Shown in pieces: positions 12,733 through 21,968 of a DNA stretch of 64,000 bases. The position numbers and the translations under genes are program-made. Source of the DNA: Williamsia soli (GTDB lineage: Bacteria; Actinomycetota; Actinomycetes; Mycobacteriales; Mycobacteriaceae); the NCBI RefSeq assembly GCF_017377795.1, contig NZ_JAFRDR010000001.1, positions 434,001 through 498,000 of the forward strand. The letters run 5' to 3'. The first letter of the stretch is position 1; every line of letters begins with the position of its first letter. The notes under the pieces were generated by a model. It had not been told where the DNA came from, searched no databases, and saw only the letters and a list, made by a program, of their open reading frames with translations.

Positions 12733-15700
12733 ATGACGACATTCGGGCATCCCGGAGACTCGCAGACGACTGGTGGGGATACGGCACTGCTGCACGAGCA
12801 GTGGAACGACCGATCGTCGCCGACGGTGACAACAAACGTCCCTGACCTGTTCGCCGCCGTGGTCGCGACAACGCCGGATGCGCTTGCGCTCGTCGACGGA
12901 GGGACGCGGCTGACCTACCGCGAGCTGTCCACCAGGGTGGGAGAACTGGCTGATCGCCTGCGCCGGTCCGGACTGGACGCCGAAGGCCGCGTTGCGATCG
13001 GTATGCCCCGGTCGGCCGAGATGGTCGTCGCCGTACTCGCCTCGATGACCGCGGGTGGCGCGTTCGTCCCGGTCGATCCGCAGTGGCCGGTGGCCCGTCG
13101 CCGTCAGGTGATGGCCGATGCCGCGGTGCACATCGCGCTCGTGGACCCCGATGATCGATCGGACTGGCAGGTCGACACCATCGGGGTGCGGCTGAAGGAC
13201 TGGCACCACGAACGCACCGCCCCGCCACTGCCTCCGGTCGACATCGTCGGGGCCCAACTGGCCTACGTCATCTTCACGTCGGGGTCGACCGGCACCCCGA
13301 AGGGGGCGATGATCCGCCACGAGGCGATCTGTGAGCGGTTGGTGTGGCAGCGAGACCACATACTCATGTTCGGCCGCGACGACGCGTCGTTGTTCAAAGC
13401 GCCGTTGGCATTCGACATCTCGATCAACGAGATCCTGCTGCCGCTGGTCTCCGGCGGGTACGTGGTGGTCGCGGCGCCGGGTGGTGAGAAGGATCCCGAG
13501 TACCTCCTGGACGTCATCGCCGCCGAACGCGTCACCTACCTGTATCTGGTGTCGTCGATGCTCGACGCCCTGCTGGCACTGGATCGCGAGAGGTCGGTCG
13601 AGTCCGGGTCCGCGTTGGCCCCTGTCCGGCACGTCTGGTGTGGTGGCGAGGTTCTCACCCCCGATCTGTTCAGTAGATTCCGAGAGCAGTTGTCCACCAC
13701 CCTGTATCACGGCTACGGACCGGCCGAGGCGACGATCGGGGTATCCCACGTCATCTACCGTGACCAAGCGGAGAGGATCGCGACCTCGATCGGCCGTCCG
13801 AACCCGCACACTCAGCTGTACGTCCTCGACGATGACCTGGCGCCGGTTCCGATCGGCGTCGGTGGCGAACTCTATGCTGCCGGATTCCTGCTGGGCCGTG
13901 GGTATGTCGGCAACTCCACCTTGACCGCTGCCAAGTTCGTGTCGAATCCGTTCGATCCTGACGGCTCGCGGATGTATCGCACCGGGGATCTCGCCCGGTG
14001 GCGCGAGGATGGGTCGCTGGAGTTCTTGGGCCGGGCAGACAATCAGGTCAAGATCCGCGGGAGACGGGTCGAACTCGAAGAGATCGAAGTGATCATCTCG
14101 GGGCACCCGCGGGTTCGCCAGGCCGTCGTGGCCTTGACCGGCAGCAGTGCGGGGGCGGACATCCTCGTCGGCTATGTGACCCAGAATCCGGGAGCCACAG
14201 TGGATCTAGAAGACCTCCAGGCGTGGTGCCGTGACCGGTTGCCGGAGTACATGGTGCCCACGAGCCTGATGGTGCTCGATGCTTTCGCGGTCACCGCGAA
14301 CGGCAAGGTGGATCGCCGGGCACTGCCTGCGGTGAGCGAACCACGACGCGGAACACTGATCGCGCCCCGTACGCCGGGTGAGAAGCTCCTGTGTGATGTC
14401 TTCGCCGCCACCCTCGGAGTCGGTAAGGTCAGCGTCGACGATGACTTCTTCGCCCTCGGTGGTGACAGCATCGTCGCGGTCAAGGTGGCGCTGGCGCTGC
14501 GGCCCGCGGGTTTCAAGCTCCGATCGCAGGACATCGTCGCCCATCGGACCCCGGAGCGGTTGGCCCCGGTACTGACCGAGTCCGCGCCGGTGACACCACC
14601 GCAGAACGCTGAGTCGCAATCACCTCTGGTTCAGCTCGATACGCAGGAGACCGCAGAGATCTCCGCGACGGCAGGCGATCTGCGCGAGATAGTGCCGCTG
14701 ACCTCGGTACAGTCCGGGATCTACTTTCACTCGGTCGCTTCGCGCGGCCACGATCCGTACACGGTCCAGCAGATAGTCGAGTTGTCCGGTCCGGTTGACG
14801 TTGCCAGGCTCGAGCGGGCTGCCCATTCGGTGATCACGCGGCACGGTGCGCTCGCGACCGGCTTTCACACCACCCGGTCCGGCAGGGTCGTCGGGGTGGT
14901 CGGCCCCGGGCACGCCCCGGAGTTCCGGACGCTGACCTTCTCTGGTGACAGCGATGACGAGGCAACGGCGTTCGTCGATCAGACCGCTGCCGAGGAACTC
15001 GAGCGACGGTTCGACCTCACCCGGCCGCCGCTCATGCGCTACACCCTGATCACCCTGGGTGCAGGACGGCACCGGCTCATCCAGACCGTGCACCACCTCA
15101 TCGCCGACGGCTGGTCCGTGGCCCTGATCTGGAACGACATCGTGACCGCCTATGACGGTGAGAGGTTCGACTCCGCTGCCCCCCAACACCGCGACTTTCT
15201 CCGATGGTGGTCGCGAGAGCGAACGCCCGAGCGTGAGGTGTCGGCCTGGCAGCACTATCTCGAAGGTATCGACGGCCCGACACTGATCTCCGCGGTGCTG
15301 CCGAACGGTGCGGCAGGGAGCGGGTTCGGTCGCCGGCGCCGTGAGCTGGGCCGCGACCATCGGCAGGCGCTGACCGCCTACGCCCGCTCGCGATCGGTCA
15401 GCGAAGGCACCGTCATGACCGCGGCCTGGGGAATTCTCGTGGGTGCTCTGATGAGCCGCGATGACGTGGTCTTCGGTTCGACCACCGCTGGGCGTGGTGA
15501 GGACGTCGAGGGAATCGACCGAATCGTGGGCATGCTGATCAACACCGTGCCCACGCGCGTGCGCTGGTCGCTCGGCGAGCCGATCGACGATGTGGTGCAA
15601 CGCTTTGTCGCCGCGGAGACCACCGTTGGAGATCATCAGCACGTGCCGCTGCTGGACCTCCACACTGCACTGGGCGTTCGTGAGTTGTTCGACACGCTGT

Positions 15701-18700
15701 TCTCGATCGAGAACCTCCAGCGCCCGGACAACGACGGCGACCTTCATCTGGGATCGATCGAATACATCCAGGCGCCGCACTATCGGTTGACCGCGCTGGT
15801 CACCTTGCATGAGTCCGTGTCGGTGGCGCTGACCAACGACCGCACCGCGATCGACGACGCGCTGGCCGATCGGATCGCGGATCTGTATCTCACGGTCGTC
15901 GAGATGATCATCGACGGCGGGCACCGCGACGTCGGTGGTTTCCGGGCGATCACGATGGCAGCCCCCGCCGATCGCGAACTCGTCGTAGACAGCTGGAACC
16001 AGACGGTGGTGGACACAGACTCGCCGGTCTCGGTCGCAGAGCTTCTGGCGCGGCGGTTCACGGAATCGCCGACCGCGGTCGCCCTGGTGCAGGAGGACAC
16101 CCGCTGGACGTACGAACAGCTCGGTGTCCGGGTCAATCGCCTGGCACGGTTGCTGATCGAGGCCGGTGTCGGTCCCGAGAGGCGAGTGGCGTTGCTGCTC
16201 CCGCGGTCTCCGGAATTGGTAGTCGGGCTGCTGGCAGTCATTGCTGCCGGCGGTGTGTACGTGCCCATCGACACGCGTCACCCGGCCGACCGGATCCAGC
16301 ACTACCTGACGGATTCCTCACCTGCGCTGGTACTCACCACCGACGTGATCGCGACAAGCCTGCGAGAGGCCGGAGTTCGGTTTCCTGGCCGGGTGATCGG
16401 AGTGGACGACGAAGAGACCGCACGCGGGCTCGCCGCGCAGTCCGGTGACCGGATCGACGACGCCGACCGGATTGCTGCGGTCAGGGCGGACAACGCCGCG
16501 TACGTCGTCTACACGTCCGGTTCCACGGGTGAAGCGAAGGGCGTACAGGGTTCCCAGGCCGCACTGGTCAACCGGCTTGCGTGGGCACGCGACAACTGGG
16601 CTGATGACGGGTCCGGGATACGGCTTGCGAAGAGTTCGATCGGCTTCATCGACGGGTCCACCGAAGTCCTCGGGGCGGTCGTGGCCGGCCACGGCCTGGT
16701 CATCGCCGACGAATCCGAGATGTCCGACGCAGAGCGTCTGGCTGACCTCGTTGCGGCGCACGGCATCACACAGTTGACCGGAGTCCCGACACTGTTGCGC
16801 GCAGTTGCCGAGGTGGGTGGGCATCGGGTCGCGGGCGTCGAGCTGTGGATCTGTAGCGGTGAGCCATTGTCGCCGGCAACGGTCAACGCGATTGCCGCTG
16901 TCGCACCAGAGGCGAGCATCGTGAACTCGTACGGATCTTCCGAGGTGGCCGGTGACGTCGCGTATGCCGCGATGTCTGCAGAGCGTGGTGACGGAGCGGT
17001 CCCCATCGGCGGTCCGGTGCCCGGCACGGCGACGTACCTGCTCGATGCCTGGCTGCGGCCGGTGCCGCCGGGAGCAATCGGAGAACTCTATGTCGGCGGG
17101 ACACAGGTGGGTCGGGGTTACTACGGACGGCAGACCCTCACCGCTGCCCGCTTCGTCGCAGATCCGTTCGGACCCGCGGGTTCCCGGCTCTATCGCACCG
17201 GGGATCTCGCCCGGTGGTCTGTCGAGGGTCGCCTCCACTACCTGGGGCGAACTGATTTTCAGGTCCAGGTCAACGGCGTCCGAATCGAGCTGGAAGAGGT
17301 CGAGGCCGCCTTGACGGGCGTCGCCGGGGTGGCGGCCGCAGCAGCATTCGTCCACCAATCCGCCGGGTCGAACCGACTGGTGGGCTACGTGACCGCTGTG
17401 GCCGGCGCCAGGCTCGACGAGCGATCGGTGCGGGATGCGGTGGCCGCCGTGCTGCCCGTCCACGTCGTGCCGACGGTACTGGTGGTCGACTCGCTGCCGA
17501 TGACGTCGACCGGGAAGCTCGATCGGGGTGCTTTACCCGCACCGGACTTCAGCTCGCGGGACAGGACCACGAGGGAGCCTTCAGGTGACGCGGAACGCGT
17601 CCTCGTATCGGCCTTCGCCGAGGCGCTGGGGCTACCGACTGTCGGCGTAGACGACGATTTCTTCGACCTCGGTGGCGACAGCATTTCCTCGATCGCGGTG
17701 GTGCGCCGCGCAACCCGAGAGGGGTTGTCCGAAGGCGGGTCGGCACTGACGATCCAAGACGTCTTCGGGCTGCGCACACCCGCGCGGTTGGCGCAGGGGC
17801 GAACGGTGAACCCATCTGAAACCGCAGCACCGCACCCGGATTCGCAGGCGGCGACTGTTACACCCACCGTGACCCAACACCGATTGCGGCTCGCGGACCT
17901 GGCGATCGACGACCACGTCCTGACGGAGGTGCTCGATCTCACGCAGCGGGTCGACCCCGCGGAGCTGCAGTCGGCGGTCGGCGAGTTGCTACGCGAGTTC
18001 GATTGTCTTCGCCACCGGGTGACACCTCGTCATCGGTTGCTGTGGACGACGGAAATCGAACCGTACGCGGAAGGTTTCGAGGTCGGCGCGGTCGCAGAAC
18101 ACGATCGATCCGATGAGTCGGCGGCGCAGGCCATCCGTGCCGTACGGACAGACGTGATCGAGCGCGTCGACATCACGACAGGCCGTGGTCTGCACGTCGC
18201 GCAGGTGACGTCGGCCGAGGGTGTCCACCTGGTGGTGGCAGTGCACGGGGTGGCCGCCGACCGTCGAACCGTCCATCGGATGACCGCGGCGTTGGCTGCA
18301 CATCTCGACGGGACCGATGCCGGGAAGTCGGCTCGTGGCCGATCGACGTCCGATGCGGCGGAAGAGTTGGCGGGCCTTGCGCAATCGCCCGAGGCCGACG
18401 CCGTGCTCGCCGACTCGGTCGAGCGCGTGCTCGCGTCGCCGGATGCCGAGGAAGTGGAGACGGGTGCCGGCGCGCACCTCGCGACGCGCGAGGTGACGGT
18501 GAACTGGAAGTCGGAATCTGTACGGGCTCGGCGAGAATCGGTCGAGCGTACTTTCCTCTCCGCCGTCGCGGACTGGTCGTACCCCGACCGAACTGTCGAC
18601 CTGGAGTGGGACCTACGGACCCATTTGGCTTCGGAGGACGAGGCGCCGGGTGCATTCACCGCCGCATACCCGCGGCGCGCGGGAGCAGCGCAGGCCGAAA

Positions 18701-18963
18701 CGCCCGCCTACGCACCCTGGTACGACCTGCTGCGCTTCCAGAACAAGGCCGGCCGCAAGAAGTTGCGCCGCGCACCGACGCCGGCGGTGCTGCTCACGCA
18801 GTTGTACGGCAGGATGGCCGATCCTGCGTGTTCGGAGGGCTTCGAGGGGCTGTACCGCGTTGTCGCCCGGTATGGGTTCACCCCGGACGGTCTCGAACTC
18901 CACGTGCTGGGCCCGGAATCGGTGGATGGCTTGCTCGACCAGTGGGTCGCAGGTTTGGGATAG
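12733..18963 (+). CDS. Non-ribosomal peptide synthetase, initiating two-module enzyme (A-T-C-A-T-degenerate E-like)
   Basis: 2076 residues. The protein begins directly with an A domain (about 30-500; [14 protein letters not shown] near 178), so it initiates a chain. Then T (LGGDS Ser near 579), C (HHLIADGWS near 787), A ([14 protein letters not shown] near 1258), T (Ser near 1650) and a C-terminal condensation/epimerisation-like region (about 1705-2076). Hand-aligned to GrsA, the first A code reads DINYWGGIG-K, which as I recall it is the code of coelichelin synthetase module 1 (formyl-hydroxyornithine). The second A has an unusual core (GFIDGSTEV), and I cannot assign it. In the C-terminal domain the expected HHxxxDG is HGVAADR: the catalytic second His is Gly, so epimerase activity is doubtful. 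There is no thioesterase, so the chain probably passes to the other NRPS. No ribosome binding site precedes the ATG; see the iron box. Confidence 0.93.
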   Translation: MTTFGHPGDSQTTGGDTALLHEQWNDRSSPTVTTNVPDLFAAVVATTPDALALVDGGTRLTYRELSTRVGELADRLRRSGLDAEGRVAIGMPRSAEMVVAVLASMTAGGAFVPVDPQWPVARRRQVMADAAVHIALVDPDDRSDWQVDTIGVRLKDWHHERTAPPLPPVDIVGAQLAYVIFTSGSTGTPKGAMIRHEAICERLVWQRDHILMFGRDDASLFKAPLAFDISINEILLPLVSGGYVVVAAPGGEKDPEYLLDVIAAERVTYLYLVSSMLDALLALDRERSVESGSALAPVRHVWCGGEVLTPDLFSRFREQLSTTLYHGYGPAEATIGVSHVIYRDQAERIATSIGRPNPHTQLYVLDDDLAPVPIGVGGELYAAGFLLGRGYVGNSTLTAAKFVSNPFDPDGSRMYRTGDLARWREDGSLEFLGRADNQVKIRGRRVELEEIEVIISGHPRVRQAVVALTGSSAGADILVGYVTQNPGATVDLEDLQAWCRDRLPEYMVPTSLMVLDAFAVTANGKVDRRALPAVSEPRRGTLIAPRTPGEKLLCDVFAATLGVGKVSVDDDFFALGGDSIVAVKVALALRPAGFKLRSQDIVAHRTPERLAPVLTESAPVTPPQNAESQSPLVQLDTQETAEISATAGDLREIVPLTSVQSGIYFHSVASRGHDPYTVQQIVELSGPVDVARLERAAHSVITRHGALATGFHTTRSGRVVGVVGPGHAPEFRTLTFSGDSDDEATAFVDQTAAEELERRFDLTRPPLMRYTLITLGAGRHRLIQTVHHLIADGWSVALIWNDIVTAYDGERFDSAAPQHRDFLRWWSRERTPEREVSAWQHYLEGIDGPTLISAVLPNGAAGSGFGRRRRELGRDHRQALTAYARSRSVSEGTVMTAAWGILVGALMSRDDVVFGSTTAGRGEDVEGIDRIVGMLINTVPTRVRWSLGEPIDDVVQRFVAAETTVGDHQHVPLLDLHTALGVRELFDTLFSIENLQRPDNDGDLHLGSIEYIQAPHYRLTALVTLHESVSVALTNDRTAIDDALADRIADLYLTVVEMIIDGGHRDVGGFRAITMAAPADRELVVDSWNQTVVDTDSPVSVAELLARRFTESPTAVALVQEDTRWTYEQLGVRVNRLARLLIEAGVGPERRVALLLPRSPELVVGLLAVIAAGGVYVPIDTRHPADRIQHYLTDSSPALVLTTDVIATSLREAGVRFPGRVIGVDDEETARGLAAQSGDRIDDADRIAAVRADNAAYVVYTSGSTGEAKGVQGSQAALVNRLAWARDNWADDGSGIRLAKSSIGFIDGSTEVLGAVVAGHGLVIADESEMSDAERLADLVAAHGITQLTGVPTLLRAVAEVGGHRVAGVELWICSGEPLSPATVNAIAAVAPEASIVNSYGSSEVAGDVAYAAMSAERGDGAVPIGGPVPGTATYLLDAWLRPVPPGAIGELYVGGTQVGRGYYGRQTLTAARFVADPFGPAGSRLYRTGDLARWSVEGRLHYLGRTDFQVQVNGVRIELEEVEAALTGVAGVAAAAAFVHQSAGSNRLVGYVTAVAGARLDERSVRDAVAAVLPVHVVPTVLVVDSLPMTSTGKLDRGALPAPDFSSRDRTTREPSGDAERVLVSAFAEALGLPTVGVDDDFFDLGGDSISSIAVVRRATREGLSEGGSALTIQDVFGLRTPARLAQGRTVNPSETAAPHPDSQAATVTPTVTQHRLRLADLAIDDHVLTEVLDLTQRVDPAELQSAVGELLREFDCLRHRVTPRHRLLWTTEIEPYAEGFEVGAVAEHDRSDESAAQAIRAVRTDVIERVDITTGRGLHVAQVTSAEGVHLVVAVHGVAADRRTVHRMTAALAAHLDGTDAGKSARGRSTSDAAEELAGLAQSPEADAVLADSVERVLASPDAEEVETGAGAHLATREVTVNWKSESVRARRESVERTFLSAVADWSYPDRTVDLEWDLRTHLASEDEAPGAFTAAYPRRAGAAQAETPAYAPWYDLLRFQNKAGRKKLRRAPTPAVLLTQLYGRMADPACSEGFEGLYRVVARYGFTPDGLELHVLGPESVDGLLDQWVAGLG

Positions 18964-19018
18964 GTCAGATCGGGGGTCGCGGCCTCCAGTGGCGAGTAAG
19001 TGAACCGATGGAGGATTG

Positions 19019-20851
19019 ATGACCGGCACCGTGCGCGAGCTGTCTGTGAGCCCCATATGTCTGCGTGAGTTCGATGTGGTGCGGGTGTGGGATGTGACGC
19101 CGGGGATGCGTCGAGTCGTACTGGGCGGGCCCGCGATCGGAGAGCACGTACGCGACGGCGTTCGGATTCCCGCGGTGCAGACGACCGGGTTCGACGACGA
19201 TGTGAAGATCATGCCCCCCGACCCGGTCACCGGCGGGTTCCCGTTCGAGGTCCCGCGAAACACCACAACGGGTTTGGTGGAGTGGACTCCGGGAAGCTTC
19301 GAGTACACCCGTACTTACACGGTGCGCTCGTTCGATGCCGAGGCGGGCGAACTGGCCATCGATTTCGCGCTTCACGAGTCGGGTCTGGCCTCCACGTGGG
19401 CGCGCAGAACCAGGCCGGGCGAGAAGATCCTCGTTGCCGGACCGAAACATTCGGCCGGCCTGCCGACGGCCGCGGACTGGATGTTGATCGGCGGGGACGA
19501 GACCGCGTTGCCGGCCATCGGACACTGCCTCGAGAAGTTGCCTGCGACCCTGCCCGCGACCGTGGTGATCGAGGTGGCCGACCCGTCGCACCGGCAGGAA
19601 CTGATCAGCACCGCACCCGTCGACATCACCTGGCTCTATCGCAGCGAGGCCGGCGGTCGATCGCGCCTTGCCGACACGATTCAAGCCGTCCCCTGGCGCG
19701 AGGGTCAGGTGTACCTGTGGGTTGCCGGCGAGACCCTGGCGGTAAAACCTCTGCGGCGATGGGCCAAGCGGGACAAAGGGATTCCGAAAGATTTCACTGA
19801 CATCTCGGGCTATTGGCGGGCGCGCACGGTCGCCACCGTCGACGGTGATCCCCAGTTGGTCGATGTGTCGGCCGCAGGCCCGGATCCTTTCGAGGCGATT
19901 CACGAATACTCGGAGGTGTTACCGCCGTTCGTCTTACGTGCTGCGGTGAGTCTGGGGGTCTTCACCGAGATCGACGCGGGGGCGACGACCACGCAGGACA
20001 TCGCTGCGGCCTGCGGGGTTCGGGCGGAGACCTTGCACAAACTGTTGCGACATCTCGCGGCCATGGGATTGCTGGTCCACGACGGCGGAACGTTCTCGCT
20101 CACCGAACAAGGGGCTGTGCTCGCCGATCCCGACGCGCCCTGGGTCGAGGAACTCAGAGTGGATTCGGTGCAGTCCCAGATGCAGCTGTCGTTTGTCGGT
20201 GTGGTCGACGTCATCCGTACCGGGCGCCCGATCGGGATCGGTGGGATGCCGATCCCCACCTGGCAAGAAGATCCGGTGCGGGCGGGTCAGTTGCATGGCG
20301 AGATCGTCGAGTGGCCGGTCTACCTTGCGCCTGCGCTGCCGGGCGCCATCTCGTTCGACGAGGTCCGCACCGTGGCCGTGGCCGGAGAGGGCGGCGGACC
20401 GTACGTCGATGCGATCCTGCGAGCATTCCCGTCTCTCGACGTGGGCGTGGTCGGTCTTCCGTCTCTCACGGATCGCATGCTCGGCGATGTCGCGGCCGAG
20501 CGTCGACCGTCGGTCAGGCGCATCGCCGGCAGTCATCTCGCGCCCCTGCCCACCAAGGTGGACCTGTTGCTGACGGCGGGCGTCGTCGACTACCTGCCTG
20601 ATGACGACGCAGTCGTCGCGCTGGCCGCATACGCGCAGTCGGCGGACCGGGTGTTGATCCCGACTCGACTACTGGATCCGGCGACCACGAACGACCACGA
20701 GACAGAAGACGATCTCCTCCGGCTGTGCGTGTTCGGATCGGGGTTCCGTACCGAGGCCGAGTTGCGGGCGCTCATCGAGGCGGCCGACGGCGAAGTGGTG
20801 TCCGTGGACCCGCTCGGCTGGGGAGCGAAAGTCGTCGAGTACCGGAGCTGA
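19019..20851 (+). CDS. Siderophore-interacting flavoreductase (ViuB-like) fused to an O-methyltransferase-like domain
   Basis: Residues 1 to about 290 are a SIP-family FAD-binding ferric-siderophore reductase: the TRTYTVRSFD flavin motif, then FALHESGLASTWARRTRPGE, a GGDETALPAI NAD(P)H-binding segment, and VWVAGE-like YLWVAGET. SIP proteins reduce the iron of imported siderophores in the cytoplasm. From about 305 to 610 the chain looks like a plant/actinobacterial O-methyltransferase: a winged-helix dimerisation segment (LPPFVLRAAVSLGVFTEID; LLRHLAAMGLL), then a Rossmann-like half. Motif I, normally DVGGGxG, is VAGEGGG and no clear catalytic His is seen, so methyl transfer may be lost. A typical SIP is under 300 residues, so the fusion is unusual. 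It lies 55 bp after the NRPS on the same strand. Start: ATG at 19019 after GGAGG; TTG at 19016 is also possible. Confidence 0.85.
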   Translation: MTGTVRELSVSPICLREFDVVRVWDVTPGMRRVVLGGPAIGEHVRDGVRIPAVQTTGFDDDVKIMPPDPVTGGFPFEVPRNTTTGLVEWTPGSFEYTRTYTVRSFDAEAGELAIDFALHESGLASTWARRTRPGEKILVAGPKHSAGLPTAADWMLIGGDETALPAIGHCLEKLPATLPATVVIEVADPSHRQELISTAPVDITWLYRSEAGGRSRLADTIQAVPWREGQVYLWVAGETLAVKPLRRWAKRDKGIPKDFTDISGYWRARTVATVDGDPQLVDVSAAGPDPFEAIHEYSEVLPPFVLRAAVSLGVFTEIDAGATTTQDIAAACGVRAETLHKLLRHLAAMGLLVHDGGTFSLTEQGAVLADPDAPWVEELRVDSVQSQMQLSFVGVVDVIRTGRPIGIGGMPIPTWQEDPVRAGQLHGEIVEWPVYLAPALPGAISFDEVRTVAVAGEGGGPYVDAILRAFPSLDVGVVGLPSLTDRMLGDVAAERRPSVRRIAGSHLAPLPTKVDLLLTAGVVDYLPDDDAVVALAAYAQSADRVLIPTRLLDPATTNDHETEDDLLRLCVFGSGFRTEAELRALIEAADGEVVSVDPLGWGAKVVEYRS

Positions 20852-20944
20852 CCCGCCCGATCGTGGGTCGTAGGAGGCCCGGCGGTCCCGGCGCCGCACT
20901 GCACGTGACGGTCGTGAGGGTCTGGCCGTCTGCGGATATGAGTG

Positions 20945-20963
20945 TTAGGTTTGTCTTGCCTTA
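20945..20963. promoter_or_regulatory. IdeR/DtxR-type iron box
   Basis: TTAGGTTTGTCTTGCCTTA matches about 14 of 19 positions of the IdeR consensus. It lies 82 bp upstream of the ATG at 21045, so that gene should be induced in low iron. It is the best left half-site of the four boxes in the window. Confidence 0.7.
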
Positions 20964-21044
20964 CCTGCAAAGGGGGGCCGCGGGGTGCGGACATCTCGAG
21001 TCAGATGAGCATGTGGGGAAGCTTTTTACGAGAAGGGCCTGGCA

Positions 21045-21968
21045 ATGGGTGCAGCACAGCTGAACACCATTTTGGACGACGCCGTCGACCGTCACTACTG
21101 CCGCCCGGCAGTCGTCTGTGGTGATCACGAAACCGATTTCGAACGCTTCGACGAGGCCGTCCAATGGTTGAGCGACGACCTGGCCGCCCGGGGCGTGCAG
21201 CCCCGTCAGCGGGTCGGTATCTGTATCCACGGCGGGTGGGAGTTCCTCCTCGCCTTCCACGCTCTCGTGCGTCTGGGCACCGTCGTCGTACCCATCGACC
21301 CGTTCGACGAGACCGCAGCCATCGCTGCCGGGGATCTGGACCTACATTTTCTTGTCTCGCACCATGGCGACGACTGCCTCCTGGAAGAGACCGTAGAGGT
21401 TATCTGCGGTGACAACGTGTGTCCGATGTTCGATGTCGCGGAGGAGTTCACGCTGATCGTGGTGGCGGCGCAGTCCGAGCTGCACGTCGAAGCAGGACTG
21501 TTCCTCAACGACCTCGGCTATCGCTTCTGGCCGGACGACGAGGTGGCCGATCGCATCAGTGGCCTGCAGGCGAACCTCGACCTCAATTCGGGTGCGCGCG
21601 CCGCGATCTGTGGGCCGTGGAGTTCCCCGTCTGCCGTGCTTCTCGTGTTGGCGTGTGCCGCATCCGCATCCTGCGTGCATACCGTGCCGCCGTTCGGTGA
21701 TTCCGGACTGGTGTGGGGGGAGATGGCCGCGGGGGATGTCTCGGTGTTGTTCGCCCCGCCCCTGCTGATGCACGACCTCGTGCGGGTCGCAGATTCTGCC
21801 ACGTGGGCTGCGAGCCGCCCCCGCATGGTCCTTCCCGACGGTGAGGTGTTGCCCGAGGTGGTCCTGCGGCGACGCGGGCTGACGCGGCAGACCCCGGCTG
21901 ACCCGCCGGTCTACGAGTTCATGTGGGACGACGGCTACGCGCCCGCGCAACTGCGTCCGGTCAGCTGA
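21045..21968 (+). CDS. Truncated adenylation-like (AMP-binding family) protein, iron-box preceded
   Basis: 307 residues. The first 105 match the start of adenylate-forming enzymes (RPAVVCGDHETDFERFDEAV; LAARGVQPRQRVGI; FLLAFHALVRLGTVVVPIDP). The ATP-binding loop (T/S-SGTTG-PK) is absent; GARAAICGPWSSPSAVLLVL occupies the likely place. No YGxTE, YRTGD or catalytic Lys is visible, and the normal 500-residue length is not reached. It is therefore probably not a working ligase. A carrier-protein docking partner, regulator or decaying gene are all possible. The start is well supported: AGAAGGG 7-8 nt before ATG. The iron box at 20945 and the place inside the siderophore island tie it to iron. It overlaps the convergent next gene by 8 bp. 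Confidence 0.7.
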   Translation: MGAAQLNTILDDAVDRHYCRPAVVCGDHETDFERFDEAVQWLSDDLAARGVQPRQRVGICIHGGWEFLLAFHALVRLGTVVVPIDPFDETAAIAAGDLDLHFLVSHHGDDCLLEETVEVICGDNVCPMFDVAEEFTLIVVAAQSELHVEAGLFLNDLGYRFWPDDEVADRISGLQANLDLNSGARAAICGPWSSPSAVLLVLACAASASCVHTVPPFGDSGLVWGEMAAGDVSVLFAPPLLMHDLVRVADSATWAASRPRMVLPDGEVLPEVVLRRRGLTRQTPADPPVYEFMWDDGYAPAQLRPVS

